A stretch of 64,000 nt of DNA from assembly GCA_003155795.1 (NCBI GenBank), contig PMEM01000065.1, positions 1 to 64,000 of the forward strand, written 5' to 3'. A program made the translations under genes and the position numbers. Positions within the stretch are counted from its first letter, which is position 1. Each line of letters begins with the position of its first letter. The stretch is from Gemmatimonadota bacterium (GTDB lineage: Bacteria; Gemmatimonadota; Gemmatimonadetes; Gemmatimonadales; Gemmatimonadaceae). This document shows positions 1-8,755 of this stretch, in pieces. Under the pieces are notes generated by a model, which saw only the letters and a program-made list of their open reading frames with translations, was not told where the DNA came from and did no database searches.

Positions 1-77
1 ACATTATCATCCGCGCTCAACAGCGCGACATATGGCGATAAGATTGATTCTCGTACAGTTCTACTGTTCCGGCTCGG

Positions 78-2498
78 TCAACTGCCACTGCGCAGTGCAA
101 TAACTGGATCGGCGCACATGCTCAACCATGCCGGAATGAAGCTCGCAACTGACGCCATAGCCAGCATCAACATCGCTACCTCTACCACCGTTGCAGCATC
201 CGTAGGACTGATCTCGAATACGAGCGCCGAGAGTAGCCGACTGATCGCGAGTGCGCCGCCAGTGCCGATTGCTACACCAGCCGCCGCGAGCGACATGCCG
301 CGAACCATGATCATCCGGCGGACGCGGCCGGCAGTCGCACCAAGCGCCATACGAATCCCAAATTCATGCGTGCGTTGGCGAACCATTGTCGCAATGACCG
401 CAAGGAGACCGATGGCAGCAAGTGATATGGCTGCGACTGCGAACAGAGCGAGCACCATCGCGTTCAACTGTGGCTGAGCACGAGCAACATCGAGCGGCGT
501 CTCGATCGACGAGGCACCAAGCACGACCAGGCCTGGGACATCAGATACAGCACCACGCACAGATGGTAGTACAGCACCAGACATGATGCTCGTACGAATC
601 AATAACGTCGACGGTACGGGCAGCGGCGATTGAGGGGGCGAAAAATACACGCTCGGCCACGGCGTTTGCAGCTCTCGGTACCGCGTATCGGGAACGACAC
701 CGACGACAGTGAAGTTTTGTTTGGAGACACTGAGTTGCTTGCCAATTGGATCAACGCCGGGCCAGAAGTGCCCGGCCACCGAGCTGCTGATGACGACCAC
801 CGGCTCCGATTCCTTACTGTCTTTATCACTGATGGATCTCCCGCGAAGGACGGGGATCCCAAGCATCGAAAAGTAGTTCGGCGCAGCAACATCCATATTC
901 ACAACCGGGTTTTGTGCTTGCTCTTCGTCGCTCTGCCCGGGTATAGACACGCGTCCATCGACCCCACCTCGCTCCCCGACGAACGGCACAGCAAACACGG
1001 GCGTGACGTCGCGCACACCAGGAAGCGCCTTTGAATTCGCGACTGCCATGTCGATCGCTCGCCGTTGTCGTTGAGGATCACCAAGCTGGTCCGGTTGCAT
1101 GGCCAACTGGACGACAAGGAGATGCCCGGGTGCGAATCCCAGATCCACATGCTGGAGATTGATGAAGCTTCGTACCACGACTCCCGCGGCGACCAGGCTG
1201 ACGGTGGCGAGGATGATCTGGACCACAACCAATACCTCAGCCAGTTTCCGTATTCTGCGGCCGCCGCTGCTGCGGGAGCCCGAGCCAAGGACTTCGGAAG
1301 CCTGGACACGCAATGTGAAAGCCGCTGGTCCCACCACCGAGAGCAGAAGCGCGACTACCGTAATAACGAGCGCCGGAAGGAGCATCTCCTTGTTCACGCT
1401 GATCTCGTCGATCCGCGGAACTGTGCTCGGCGCCAATCGCACAAACAGTTTCACGGCAGCGGCAGCGAACGCGGTACCAAGCAGGCCGCCGCCGATTGCA
1501 AGCAGACTGCTCTCAGTGACGAGTTGCGCTACAATGCGTCCGCGTCTGGCGCCGAGTGCCGATTGCACCGCTACCTCCTTGATGCGCCCAAGCGAACGCA
1601 CGAGCAGGAGGTTTGCGACGTTGACACAGGTAAGAAGCAGCAGCAACGCAGCTGCGAGCGTGACTAAAACAACCGCGGGCTTCGTGCTGCCGAGCATGAC
1701 GTCGGCCAACGGACTCGCAACACCGAGGACGTCGCGCTGCGAGGTTGGCGCACCGGAACGCTCAAAATATGCAGTTAGTTCCCCGCTGGCTTGCTGAGCG
1801 GTTGCCCCTGGTTTCAGACGAGCAAGGACGTCGAGCTCTCCGGAGAGAATATCAAGAAATCCCCCGGCAGCACCGTAGGCTATGAGCGGAGCCCAGACAT
1901 CGGTAGCGCGAGGATAATCGAGCCCTTTGGGCATGACGCCCACGATCGTATAATTGCGCCCCGTGTAAATCATCCTCAGCGACTTGCCGATGATCGTCGA
2001 ATCACCGCTGAAGAGCTTATGCCACGCATGGTAGCTGATGACAACAACAGGTGCTGCGCCGGCGATATCATCTTCGGGTCGCAGAGAGCGGCCTATCGCC
2101 GGTCGGCTTCCGAGGACATCAAAGAAATCGCCGGACACGAGACCGATCTGAATCGGGATGGCTCTTCCGTCGACTTGTATCGGCGCCGGAACGGCGCCGC
2201 GGAAAGCAAAGAATGCAACGCTGGCCAACGACTGGGATCGTCGCTCGAAGTCGCGAACATCGTTCAGGGCAAACGGAATACTCGAAGACCGGTCGCCTCG
2301 CGCTTCACCCGAGAGGACCAGCACTCGATTCTGATCGGCTATCGGCAACTTGTGAATCAAAAGCGTGTCGGCCACTGTAAATACGGCGGTCGATAAACCA
2401 ATACCCAGAGCCAGCGTGAGAATCGCAGCCGCCGTGAAGTACGGCGCCCTGATGAGGCTGCGCGCGGCGATACGAACCTGTTGAATCAAAGCCCCCAT
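78..2498 (-). CDS. ADOP-type FtsX/MacB-like permease
   Basis: An 806-residue inner-membrane protein of the duplicated FtsX/MacB permease type (acidobacterial duplicated orphan permease, ADOP). It has a first membrane segment around residues 22-45, a large MacB-type periplasmic domain, a three-helix FtsX block around residues 275-400, a second periplasmic domain, and a final FtsX block ending in the typical IRMALGA and PTDAAT stretches. Family knowledge: such permeases work with a MacB-type ATPase in export or envelope functions, but many are found without one. No ATPase or adaptor lies next to this copy, so it is an orphan. The start at 2498 fits the conserved amphipathic N-terminus before the first helix. 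The substrate cannot be told from sequence. Confidence 0.9.
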   Translation of the reverse strand: MGALIQQVRIAARSLIRAPYFTAAAILTLALGIGLSTAVFTVADTLLIHKLPIADQNRVLVLSGEARGDRSSSIPFALNDVRDFERRSQSLASVAFFAFRGAVPAPIQVDGRAIPIQIGLVSGDFFDVLGSRPAIGRSLRPEDDIAGAAPVVVISYHAWHKLFSGDSTIIGKSLRMIYTGRNYTIVGVMPKGLDYPRATDVWAPLIAYGAAGGFLDILSGELDVLARLKPGATAQQASGELTAYFERSGAPTSQRDVLGVASPLADVMLGSTKPAVVLVTLAAALLLLLTCVNVANLLLVRSLGRIKEVAVQSALGARRGRIVAQLVTESSLLAIGGGLLGTAFAAAAVKLFVRLAPSTVPRIDEISVNKEMLLPALVITVVALLLSVVGPAAFTLRVQASEVLGSGSRSSGGRRIRKLAEVLVVVQIILATVSLVAAGVVVRSFINLQHVDLGFAPGHLLVVQLAMQPDQLGDPQRQRRAIDMAVANSKALPGVRDVTPVFAVPFVGERGGVDGRVSIPGQSDEEQAQNPVVNMDVAAPNYFSMLGIPVLRGRSISDKDSKESEPVVVISSSVAGHFWPGVDPIGKQLSVSKQNFTVVGVVPDTRYRELQTPWPSVYFSPPQSPLPVPSTLLIRTSIMSGAVLPSVRGAVSDVPGLVVLGASSIETPLDVARAQPQLNAMVLALFAVAAISLAAIGLLAVIATMVRQRTHEFGIRMALGATAGRVRRMIMVRGMSLAAAGVAIGTGGALAISRLLSALVFEISPTDAATVVEVAMLMLAMASVASFIPAWLSMCADPVIALRSGS

Positions 2499-2596
2499 CC
2501 GCGCTCCGATACGGTTCAGACGATCGATACTAGAGATAGAAAAGTTATGAACCGGAAATCCGTGTCAAGTGCTGCACCGAAGCGAATTTGCACGAA

Positions 2597-2620
2597 TTTG
2601 GGCCAGGTCTTGCGCTGTGC
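2597..2620. repeat. Degenerate GTCAAGTCTTGC-type repeat arm
   Basis: Contains GGGCCAGGTCTTGCGC, one arm of the palindromic repeat seen complete at 5616-5659. It lies in the 210-base gap between the ADOP gene and mutM. The opposite arm is not recognisable, so this looks like an eroded copy. The rest of the gap shows no gene. Confidence 0.5.
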
Positions 2621-2694
2621 GCCCCTCAAACAACGAGAGCCGCGAGCGCGAATGTTGATTTTGCCTCAGTCCCTCACTCGCCGCATCGGATGGT

Positions 2695-2700
2695 TATAAA
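2695..2700 (+). promoter_or_regulatory. Putative -10 box of mutM
   Basis: TATAAA ends eight bases before the mutM ATG at 2709, and no Shine-Dalgarno sequence precedes that ATG. If TATAAA is the -10 element, transcription would start at or within a base or two of the start codon, giving a leaderless mRNA. No convincing -35 hexamer is visible, so this is inference. Confidence 0.35.
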
Positions 2701-2708
2701 ATGATACT

Positions 2709-3620
2709 ATGCCGGAGATGCCCGAAGTCGAGACGGTCCGCCGCGCCCTCGACGCGACGGTGCGTGGAGCGCGCATTGAGGCGGTAACGGTGTTGTGGCC
2801 TCCGTTTGTCAACGCCACACCCGCGGTGTTCAATACGGCCGTGGTCGGGCACCGGATCACTGCCATTCGTCGCCGCGGAAAGGCCCTGATTCTGGACCTG
2901 GGCGGCGACCGGCATCTCCTGTTGCACTTGAAGATGACCGGCCAGCTCGTGGTTCACCGACGCGGCCGTCTCGTCGCTTTCGGCGGACATCCGACCGCCA
3001 ATATTGTCGGCCCGATGCCGAACTCCTGGACACGCGTGGTGTTCACGCTCAGCGCCGCTCGAACGTTGTTCGTGAACGACCAACGCAAGTTCGCACGCAT
3101 CAGGCTGGTCACCACCGCAGAGCTGGCCGCCGACCCGTTTCTGTCCGGTATGGGCCCCGAAGCGCTGAGCGATGATTTCACCCTCGCGGTATTCAAACAA
3201 CGACTGGCTCGGTTTCGCTCGGCGCCAATCAAGGCAGCGCTGCTCGATCAGGCGACCGTCGCTGGCATCGGCAACATCTACGCCGATGAATGCCTGCATC
3301 TGGCGCACATCGACCCGCGACAGCCGACCGCCAGCCTCAAGCCAGCCCAATTACTCCGGTTGCACAAGGCGATTCGCACCATCCTTCGTAACGCAGTCGA
3401 TCACTGCGGTACGTCATATCCGAGCTTCATCAACGACGGGCACCATCGCGACAGTTATCTGGATCATGCACGACTGTTCGGTCGTCAGGGCCAACCCTGC
3501 CCGGTGTGCGGTACACTGGTCAAGCGCATCCGCGTCGCCGGTCGCGGCACCAACTACTGCCCGCACTGCCAACACCAAACGATGCAATCAAAATCGCGAC
3601 GGCAGTCAAGCCGTGAGTGA
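2709..3620 (+). CDS. mutM: Formamidopyrimidine-DNA glycosylase (Fpg/MutM)
   Basis: Base-excision repair enzyme that removes 8-oxoguanine and ring-opened purines and cuts the abasic site by beta/delta elimination. The N-terminus is MPEMPEVETVRR, giving the catalytic Pro2 and Glu3. Lys58 sits in RRRGKAL, the intercalating-loop region is HLKMTGQL (73-80), and GIGNIYADE forms the conserved H2TH region. The C-terminal zinc finger has Cys264, Cys267, Cys284 and Cys287, with Arg279 just before the second pair. At 303 residues it is somewhat longer than the E. coli enzyme (about 269). An insertion after residue 80 (GGHPTANIVGP) and a basic tail after the zinc finger account for the excess. The start is fixed by the need for Pro at position 2. 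It stands alone and is probably expressed from its own promoter. Confidence 0.95.
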   Translation: MPEMPEVETVRRALDATVRGARIEAVTVLWPPFVNATPAVFNTAVVGHRITAIRRRGKALILDLGGDRHLLLHLKMTGQLVVHRRGRLVAFGGHPTANIVGPMPNSWTRVVFTLSAARTLFVNDQRKFARIRLVTTAELAADPFLSGMGPEALSDDFTLAVFKQRLARFRSAPIKAALLDQATVAGIGNIYADECLHLAHIDPRQPTASLKPAQLLRLHKAIRTILRNAVDHCGTSYPSFINDGHHRDSYLDHARLFGRQGQPCPVCGTLVKRIRVAGRGTNYCPHCQHQTMQSKSRRQSSRE

Positions 3621-3647
3621 TCTGGAAGAAGCGATGACAAAAAGAAC

Positions 3648-3673
3648 GGGTCAGATCTTGCACGATCTTGCAC
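3648..3673. repeat. GTCAAGTCTTGC-type repeat with 10-base tandem duplication
   Basis: GGGTCAGATCTTGCAC is followed directly by a second copy of GATCTTGCAC (3654-3663 and 3664-3673). The arm resembles the REP-like element at 5616. It lies in the 200-base gap between mutM and the acyl-CoA dehydrogenase, where I see no gene. Confidence 0.45.
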
Positions 3674-3820
3674 GATGCAAACCGGCAGGAAGACGAGCCA
3701 ACGCGGGCGAAGAAAGGCACCGCACGACTGGGCCGTCTATTCAGCTGATATCATCCAAGTACCGGCACGGCGACCGATGTCCCTGATCTCCTCTGCCCCA
3801 CCACATCCTACATTTCTTTT

Positions 3821-5596
3821 ATGCCAACCTACACACCGCCCCTCGACGACATCCGCTTCCTTCTCACACATGTCCTCGACGCCAATCAGCTCTCGCGCTT
3901 CCCCGGGTACGAGGACGCCACTACCGACCTCATGCTATCGGTCGCTGAAGAAGGTGGTCGGCTCTGCGCCGAAGTCATTGCGCCTCTGAATCAGATCGGC
4001 GACGCGGAAGGTTGCACGTACGATGATGGCAAAGTACGTACGCCGAGCGGATTCAAGGCCGCGTACGATGCGTATTGCAAGGCAGGATGGGCTGCCATGA
4101 TCGCGCCCGTCGAGTTTGGCGGGCAGGGGCTGCCACAGCTTGTGGGCACCGTCATCGACGAGATGCTCTGCTCGGCGAACCTCTCCTTTAGCATGTATCC
4201 ACTGCTCGCGCACGGCGCCACGACTGCAATCGAGAAGTGGGGCGACGACGAGCTCAAGCGACGCTACCTCCCGCGCCTCATCGATGGTAGCTGGTGTGGC
4301 ACCATGTGTCTCACCGAGCCGCAGGCCGGCACCGACCTGGGGATCATCCGAACGCGCGCCGTTCCAGCGGGCGACGGGAGCTACGCGATCACCGGCACCA
4401 AGATCTTCATCTCCGCCGGCGAGCATGACCTCACGGAGAACATCATCCACCTCGTGCTCGCGAGGCTGCCCGACGCGCCAGCCGGTACTAAAGGAATCTC
4501 GCTCTTCATCGTCCCCAAATTCCTCACGGACGAGGGCGGCAAGATCGGCAAACGCAACGGCGTGCGCTGCAATTCCATAGAACACAAAATGGGAATCAAA
4601 GGCAACGCGACGTGCGTAATGAGCTTTGACAACGCAATCGGGTGGCTGGTGGGCGAACCGCACAAGGGAATGCGCGGCATGTTCACGATGATGAACGCCG
4701 CGCGGGTCAGCGTCGGCATGCAGGGGCTCGGACTCGCCGAAGTCGCATATCAGAACGCGCTATCATATTCGAAGGACAGATTGCAGGGACGCGCAATGAC
4801 CGGCGCGACGAATCCATCCGGTGATGCCGACCCGATCATCGTGCATCCCGACGTACGCCGAATGCTGATGACGATGAAGGCGTACATCGAAGGAATGCGC
4901 GCGCTCGCGTACTGGGTCGGGATTCTAATCGATGTCGAGACCAGGCACACCGATGCGGGCGCGCGCGCCGAAGCAGCCGATCTCGTCGCACTCATGACGC
5001 CGGTCATCAAGGCATTCTGTACCGACACCGGCTTCGACATCACGAACATCGCCCTGCAATGCTACGGCGGGCATGGCTACATTCGCGAGTACGGCATGGA
5101 GCAATTCGTGCGCGACGCACGCATTGCGCAGATCTATGAGGGCACCAACGGCGTGCAGGCGATGGATCTACTTGGCCGCAAGATACCGGACGACAACGGC
5201 CGCCTGGCGCGCCGCTTTGCCGCTATCGTGCAGCGCGATCTCGAAGCCGCTGCGAAGATCGGGACTGTCGCACCGCTCGTAGCACCGGTCGCCGACGCGA
5301 TGAGCCGTTTGCAACGCACGACTGCAGCGCTGCTCGCCCGCGCTGCGAAGAACCCCGACGAAATTGGCGCCGCCGCGGTCGACTACCTCCACATGTTCGG
5401 ACTCGCGTCCATCGGATGGATGTGGATCCGCATGGCAGTCGCAGCATCTGCGCTTGCTGACGACGATGCTGCACTACGCGACGACAAACTCGCGACAGCT
5501 CGGTTCTACGTAAGCAAGCTACTTCCGCAGGTTCGCGCACTCGAGGCACAGATTGACGCTGGTTCAGACGTGGTGATGGCGGCAGCGCTGACGTAG
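3821..5596 (+). CDS. Acyl-CoA dehydrogenase, long (about 590 aa) type
   Basis: FAD-dependent alpha,beta-dehydrogenation of an acyl-CoA, passing electrons to ETF. It has an N-terminal helical domain, a middle beta domain with MCLTEPQAGTDLG and FISAGEHDL (flavin and substrate contacts), and a C-terminal helical domain with the predicted catalytic base Glu440 in YEGTNGVQAMDLLGRK. A further C-terminal extension (about 470-591) is typical of the 590-residue subfamily that includes DmdC-like 3-methylmercaptopropionyl-CoA dehydrogenases. The chain length of the substrate cannot be inferred. No ETF or other beta-oxidation gene adjoins it. A near-perfect palindrome 20 bases downstream probably ends transcription. 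The ATG at 3821 lacks a clear ribosome-binding site. Confidence 0.92.
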   Translation: MPTYTPPLDDIRFLLTHVLDANQLSRFPGYEDATTDLMLSVAEEGGRLCAEVIAPLNQIGDAEGCTYDDGKVRTPSGFKAAYDAYCKAGWAAMIAPVEFGGQGLPQLVGTVIDEMLCSANLSFSMYPLLAHGATTAIEKWGDDELKRRYLPRLIDGSWCGTMCLTEPQAGTDLGIIRTRAVPAGDGSYAITGTKIFISAGEHDLTENIIHLVLARLPDAPAGTKGISLFIVPKFLTDEGGKIGKRNGVRCNSIEHKMGIKGNATCVMSFDNAIGWLVGEPHKGMRGMFTMMNAARVSVGMQGLGLAEVAYQNALSYSKDRLQGRAMTGATNPSGDADPIIVHPDVRRMLMTMKAYIEGMRALAYWVGILIDVETRHTDAGARAEAADLVALMTPVIKAFCTDTGFDITNIALQCYGGHGYIREYGMEQFVRDARIAQIYEGTNGVQAMDLLGRKIPDDNGRLARRFAAIVQRDLEAAAKIGTVAPLVAPVADAMSRLQRTTAALLARAAKNPDEIGAAAVDYLHMFGLASIGWMWIRMAVAASALADDDAALRDDKLATARFYVSKLLPQVRALEAQIDAGSDVVMAAALT

Positions 5597-5615
5597 TGGG
5601 GAATTTGGGGAATTT

Positions 5616-5659
5616 GGGTCAAGTCTTGCGCCGTGCGCGCACGGCGCAAGACTTGGCCC
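5616..5659. repeat. REP-like palindrome, also a likely bidirectional terminator
   Basis: Two 22-base arms (5616-5637 and 5638-5659) pair along their whole length with a single T-G wobble. The core is CTTGCGCCGTGCG and its complement. It lies between two convergent genes, so it can act as a shared terminator. It is the most complete copy of the GTCAAGTCTTGC family in the window. Confidence 0.8.
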
Positions 5660-5684
5660 CATCTCTACTGGCCCCATCTCTACT
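5655..5684. repeat. 15-base tandem duplication beside the palindrome
   Basis: GGCCCCATCTCTACT occurs at 5655-5669 and again at 5670-5684. The second copy contains the stop codon of the gamma-glutamyltransferase gene. On the other flank GGGGAATTT is also present twice. Such short duplications at both edges suggest replication slippage or an insertion event at the palindrome. Confidence 0.7.
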
Positions 5685-8586
5685 TCACCGCGCCCGCCGC
5701 GCCCGATCTCCGGGGATCCGCACCCGCAGTCACAGTCTTGTCCCCCAGCGTAATCGCGGCAGCATAACCCATCCTCAGCTCACCCGGTAAAGATATGAAC
5801 CGAAGGCGATGACCAAGTTGTTCAAGCTTTTGCTCCGCACTCGGTGCGAAATCATCCTCCATCTCGATCAGGTAATCGCTGTGAGCCCCAACACGCTCGC
5901 GAGAAAGCAGGAAACGCGGTAACTCGATTGCGTGTTGCACGTCCAGCTTTTCGTCAAGAACTCCGACGACTATGCTGTACACTGCTGACGTTATCCACGA
6001 GTTGCCCGCAGCACCAACCGCAAGCACTGGACGGCTCTTCGCCCCAGAACCCTGAAAGACGATAGTAGGCGCGAGCGTACTTCCGTTGCGCTCGAACGGT
6101 GCACTACTTCCGTACGCAGTGGCATCGCTACCATACGATGTAAGCTTGTCGTTGTAGAGGAAGCCGAGCCCCGGCGTCACGTAGAAGCTTCCACCCCACG
6201 TACCAAGCGTCTGCGTTGCAGCTACCACATTGCCGTCGGCATCGGCGACCGTGAATGCAGTAGTACCTGTGCGATGACAATTGCTCTCGCCATCTTCCGC
6301 CTCCAGGCCACCGCACGCCGCCGCCTGTACGTCGCCGTCATTCCCACCAGTCGACTGACCGCCAGCATCGCTCAGCATGCTGACAGTACTGTCGCTTACC
6401 GTCGCGCCACTTTTCGGCGGCCTGGCACACTTCGGAGGGTCGCCGCTAAGCGCTTCGGCTGTCAGCGCGTGCGTGGGATCAAAGCACTTCCATCTTGCAC
6501 GTGCACTGTCCTTGCTCGTGAACGCGCTGACGTTCACCGGCCAGAGTCCGGGATCGGCAATCCTGCCGCGCGATGACGGAACAAGTTTCCACGCTTCGAT
6601 CATCGCGTGTACGGTTGCGGCATCTTCAGTGTACGACGCCAGTCTTGGTAGCTGCTCGAGCATGTTGAGTTGTGCAACAAGCGTCGCGCCGCCCGAAACT
6701 GGAGGCGTGCTTGAGTAAACCGTGTACCCACGGTAAGTACCCGAAACTGCATCGCGTTCGGCTGCGTAATATCGCGCAAGATCACTCATGCGCATCCCGT
6801 TCCCGTGTCCGCGCAGATCTTGCACCATCCGTCGGCCCACTGCGCCGCGATACACGGCGTTCGCGCCGCTGTCGGCAATCTGCTGTAGCGCCCACGCAAG
6901 ATCAGGATTGCGAAGCGTATCACCGGCCTGCAACGGCTTTCCATTTGGAAAGAATAACTTCCGACTCCCTTCGTACTTGAGGAAGTGCTCGCGCTCCGTC
7001 GCAAGTGTCGTTGCAAGGCCATCGCTCACCACGTATCCGTTCTTCGCTGCACGGATTGCCGGCGCGACAAGATCTGCCCACTTCACCTTGTGACTTCCGT
7101 ACTTCATCCACGCCGTGTGCATGCCTGCTATAGTCCCCGGGACATTTGGTAGTACCGGGCCATCATCCGGATACCCACCGCCAGCGCGAATGGAATGCTC
7201 GTTGCTAAGGACATCTTCCGGCAACCGCGTCATGAATTCGATGACAATCGGCCGCGGCATGGAGTCGAGTCGGATGAGCATCTGACCGTAGCCACCAATT
7301 CCGCTCGCATCCGGCTCGACGACACCGAGCGCAAATGAGACCGCAACTGCGGCATCTACCACATTTCCACCCTTGCTCAGAATCTCCAGACCAGCTGCAG
7401 TCGCAACCGGATTCGCGCTCGATACCGCTGCGCGTCCCGTAGCCGGCTCACGCAACGGCGGGCGGCGCAGCAACATCTCGTGTACTACAGTTGCGAGATC
7501 ATCGTCGGACTTCGCAGCCAGCGCGCGCGGACGGAATGTATCGCGAAGTGCCTCCCACTGCGTACGACGCGCGGAAGCATCGGGAATCGAGTAATACAAT
7601 TGCGCGGTGCGCTGCCATGCTGCATCGAATTGCGCGGCGTTACGATCGCTGCGATTCACCGTAATCGCAACCGTTGCTGTACTACCGCTATCAGGTGTTG
7701 ACGGTGCCGCGACGTACCACAGAGCACCTGCACCCTTTTCGAGAGCACCGGCCGCGCGGTCGCCCAGGCGATCCGGATCTCCGTTGTAACCAGGCGGCGG
7801 TGGCGGCAGCTCAACGAGAGCGAGCGTATTTCCGCTCGGAGACCACGTCGGTGCGGCGCGCCGGCCGCTTACGAGATTCACGTAGTCGCCATGCGGCGTC
7901 GTGACCCAGACACCGGGCGGTCCACTCCGGGTGCCAAAAGCGATGCGGCGACCATCGTGAGACCACGTGGGATGCTCTACATCGCGGTTGCTCACAACGG
8001 TGTATGTCGAATCGGAATGTATTATCGCGATACGAAGGCTCGTCCCAGTCTCCGCGACCGAAACGAACGCAAGCTGCTTTCCATCTGACGAGAACGCAGG
8101 CGAGAGTTCCGCACCCGACTTCGATTTGGTGATCCGCTGTTCCTTTCCATCCGGAGAACGAACGTAGATGCGCGCAGTTGGGCCGCGACCACGCACGAAT
8201 GCCAGCGTGCCATCCGGTGCTATGGATGGATCGCTTTCCCATTCGCTGGATTCGGTCACGCGTTGCGATGAGCTCGGCGCGCCCTGCGCCCCGGCAACAT
8301 CAAGCTGCACTCGATACAGTCGAGAACTGCCATCGCGGTCGGATGCGAACACCAGCGACTTGCCATCCGCGCTCCACGCTGGCTCGCGGTCCCACGCCGG
8401 CCCGGACGTAATCTGGATCCAACCCGTGGAATCACTCAGGGATCGCTGAACCCAGATGTCGCCATCGATCGCCAGCGCGAGCCGACCATCCGGCCCGTAA
8501 GCAGCATCCTGTACGCCGCTAGCAGGTGAGCCCGTGCTCGCTACGGTCTGTAGAATGAGCAGCAGAGTGGCGATAGGAACCATCAC
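5680..8586 (-). CDS. Gamma-glutamyltransferase with N-terminal TolB/PD40-like propeller
   Basis: Predicted secreted two-part protein of 968 residues. Residues 1-20 look like a Sec signal. About 25-270 carries repeated WSADGKSLVFASDRDG-like blades of a TolB/PD40 beta-propeller. About 315-375 resembles the helical segment found before tricorn/S41 peptidase cores (AWQRTAQLYYSIPDAS). From about 385 the gamma-glutamyltransferase fold begins (SSANPVATAAGLEILSKGGN, then GGNVVDAAVAVSFALGVVEP). The autocatalytic N-terminal nucleophile of the small subunit should be Thr775 in GTTAFTVADADGN, followed by the GxGF and GAAGNSW regions. The family cleaves glutathione and gamma-glutamyl amides. The propeller fusion is unusual. 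Start at GTG 8586 has GGAG eight bases upstream; ATG 8583 is the alternative. Confidence 0.88.
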   Translation of the reverse strand: MMVPIATLLLILQTVASTGSPASGVQDAAYGPDGRLALAIDGDIWVQRSLSDSTGWIQITSGPAWDREPAWSADGKSLVFASDRDGSSRLYRVQLDVAGAQGAPSSSQRVTESSEWESDPSIAPDGTLAFVRGRGPTARIYVRSPDGKEQRITKSKSGAELSPAFSSDGKQLAFVSVAETGTSLRIAIIHSDSTYTVVSNRDVEHPTWSHDGRRIAFGTRSGPPGVWVTTPHGDYVNLVSGRRAAPTWSPSGNTLALVELPPPPPGYNGDPDRLGDRAAGALEKGAGALWYVAAPSTPDSGSTATVAITVNRSDRNAAQFDAAWQRTAQLYYSIPDASARRTQWEALRDTFRPRALAAKSDDDLATVVHEMLLRRPPLREPATGRAAVSSANPVATAAGLEILSKGGNVVDAAVAVSFALGVVEPDASGIGGYGQMLIRLDSMPRPIVIEFMTRLPEDVLSNEHSIRAGGGYPDDGPVLPNVPGTIAGMHTAWMKYGSHKVKWADLVAPAIRAAKNGYVVSDGLATTLATEREHFLKYEGSRKLFFPNGKPLQAGDTLRNPDLAWALQQIADSGANAVYRGAVGRRMVQDLRGHGNGMRMSDLARYYAAERDAVSGTYRGYTVYSSTPPVSGGATLVAQLNMLEQLPRLASYTEDAATVHAMIEAWKLVPSSRGRIADPGLWPVNVSAFTSKDSARARWKCFDPTHALTAEALSGDPPKCARPPKSGATVSDSTVSMLSDAGGQSTGGNDGDVQAAACGGLEAEDGESNCHRTGTTAFTVADADGNVVAATQTLGTWGGSFYVTPGLGFLYNDKLTSYGSDATAYGSSAPFERNGSTLAPTIVFQGSGAKSRPVLAVGAAGNSWITSAVYSIVVGVLDEKLDVQHAIELPRFLLSRERVGAHSDYLIEMEDDFAPSAEQKLEQLGHRLRFISLPGELRMGYAAAITLGDKTVTAGADPRRSGAAGAVK

Positions 8587-8755
8587 CTGGTGATCTCCAT
8601 GGTTTTGTGGACGTACACGAACTCGCCCTGATCAAGTCGCAATCGAAAATCCGGCTATGGGACGCGGTCCGGCCCTCAAGCGAGTGCGGAGAGCTATGCC
8701 CCGCCGCAGTCCAGTATAGCACGCGAGTACCGATCACGCAGCCTGCGGCAGGTCT

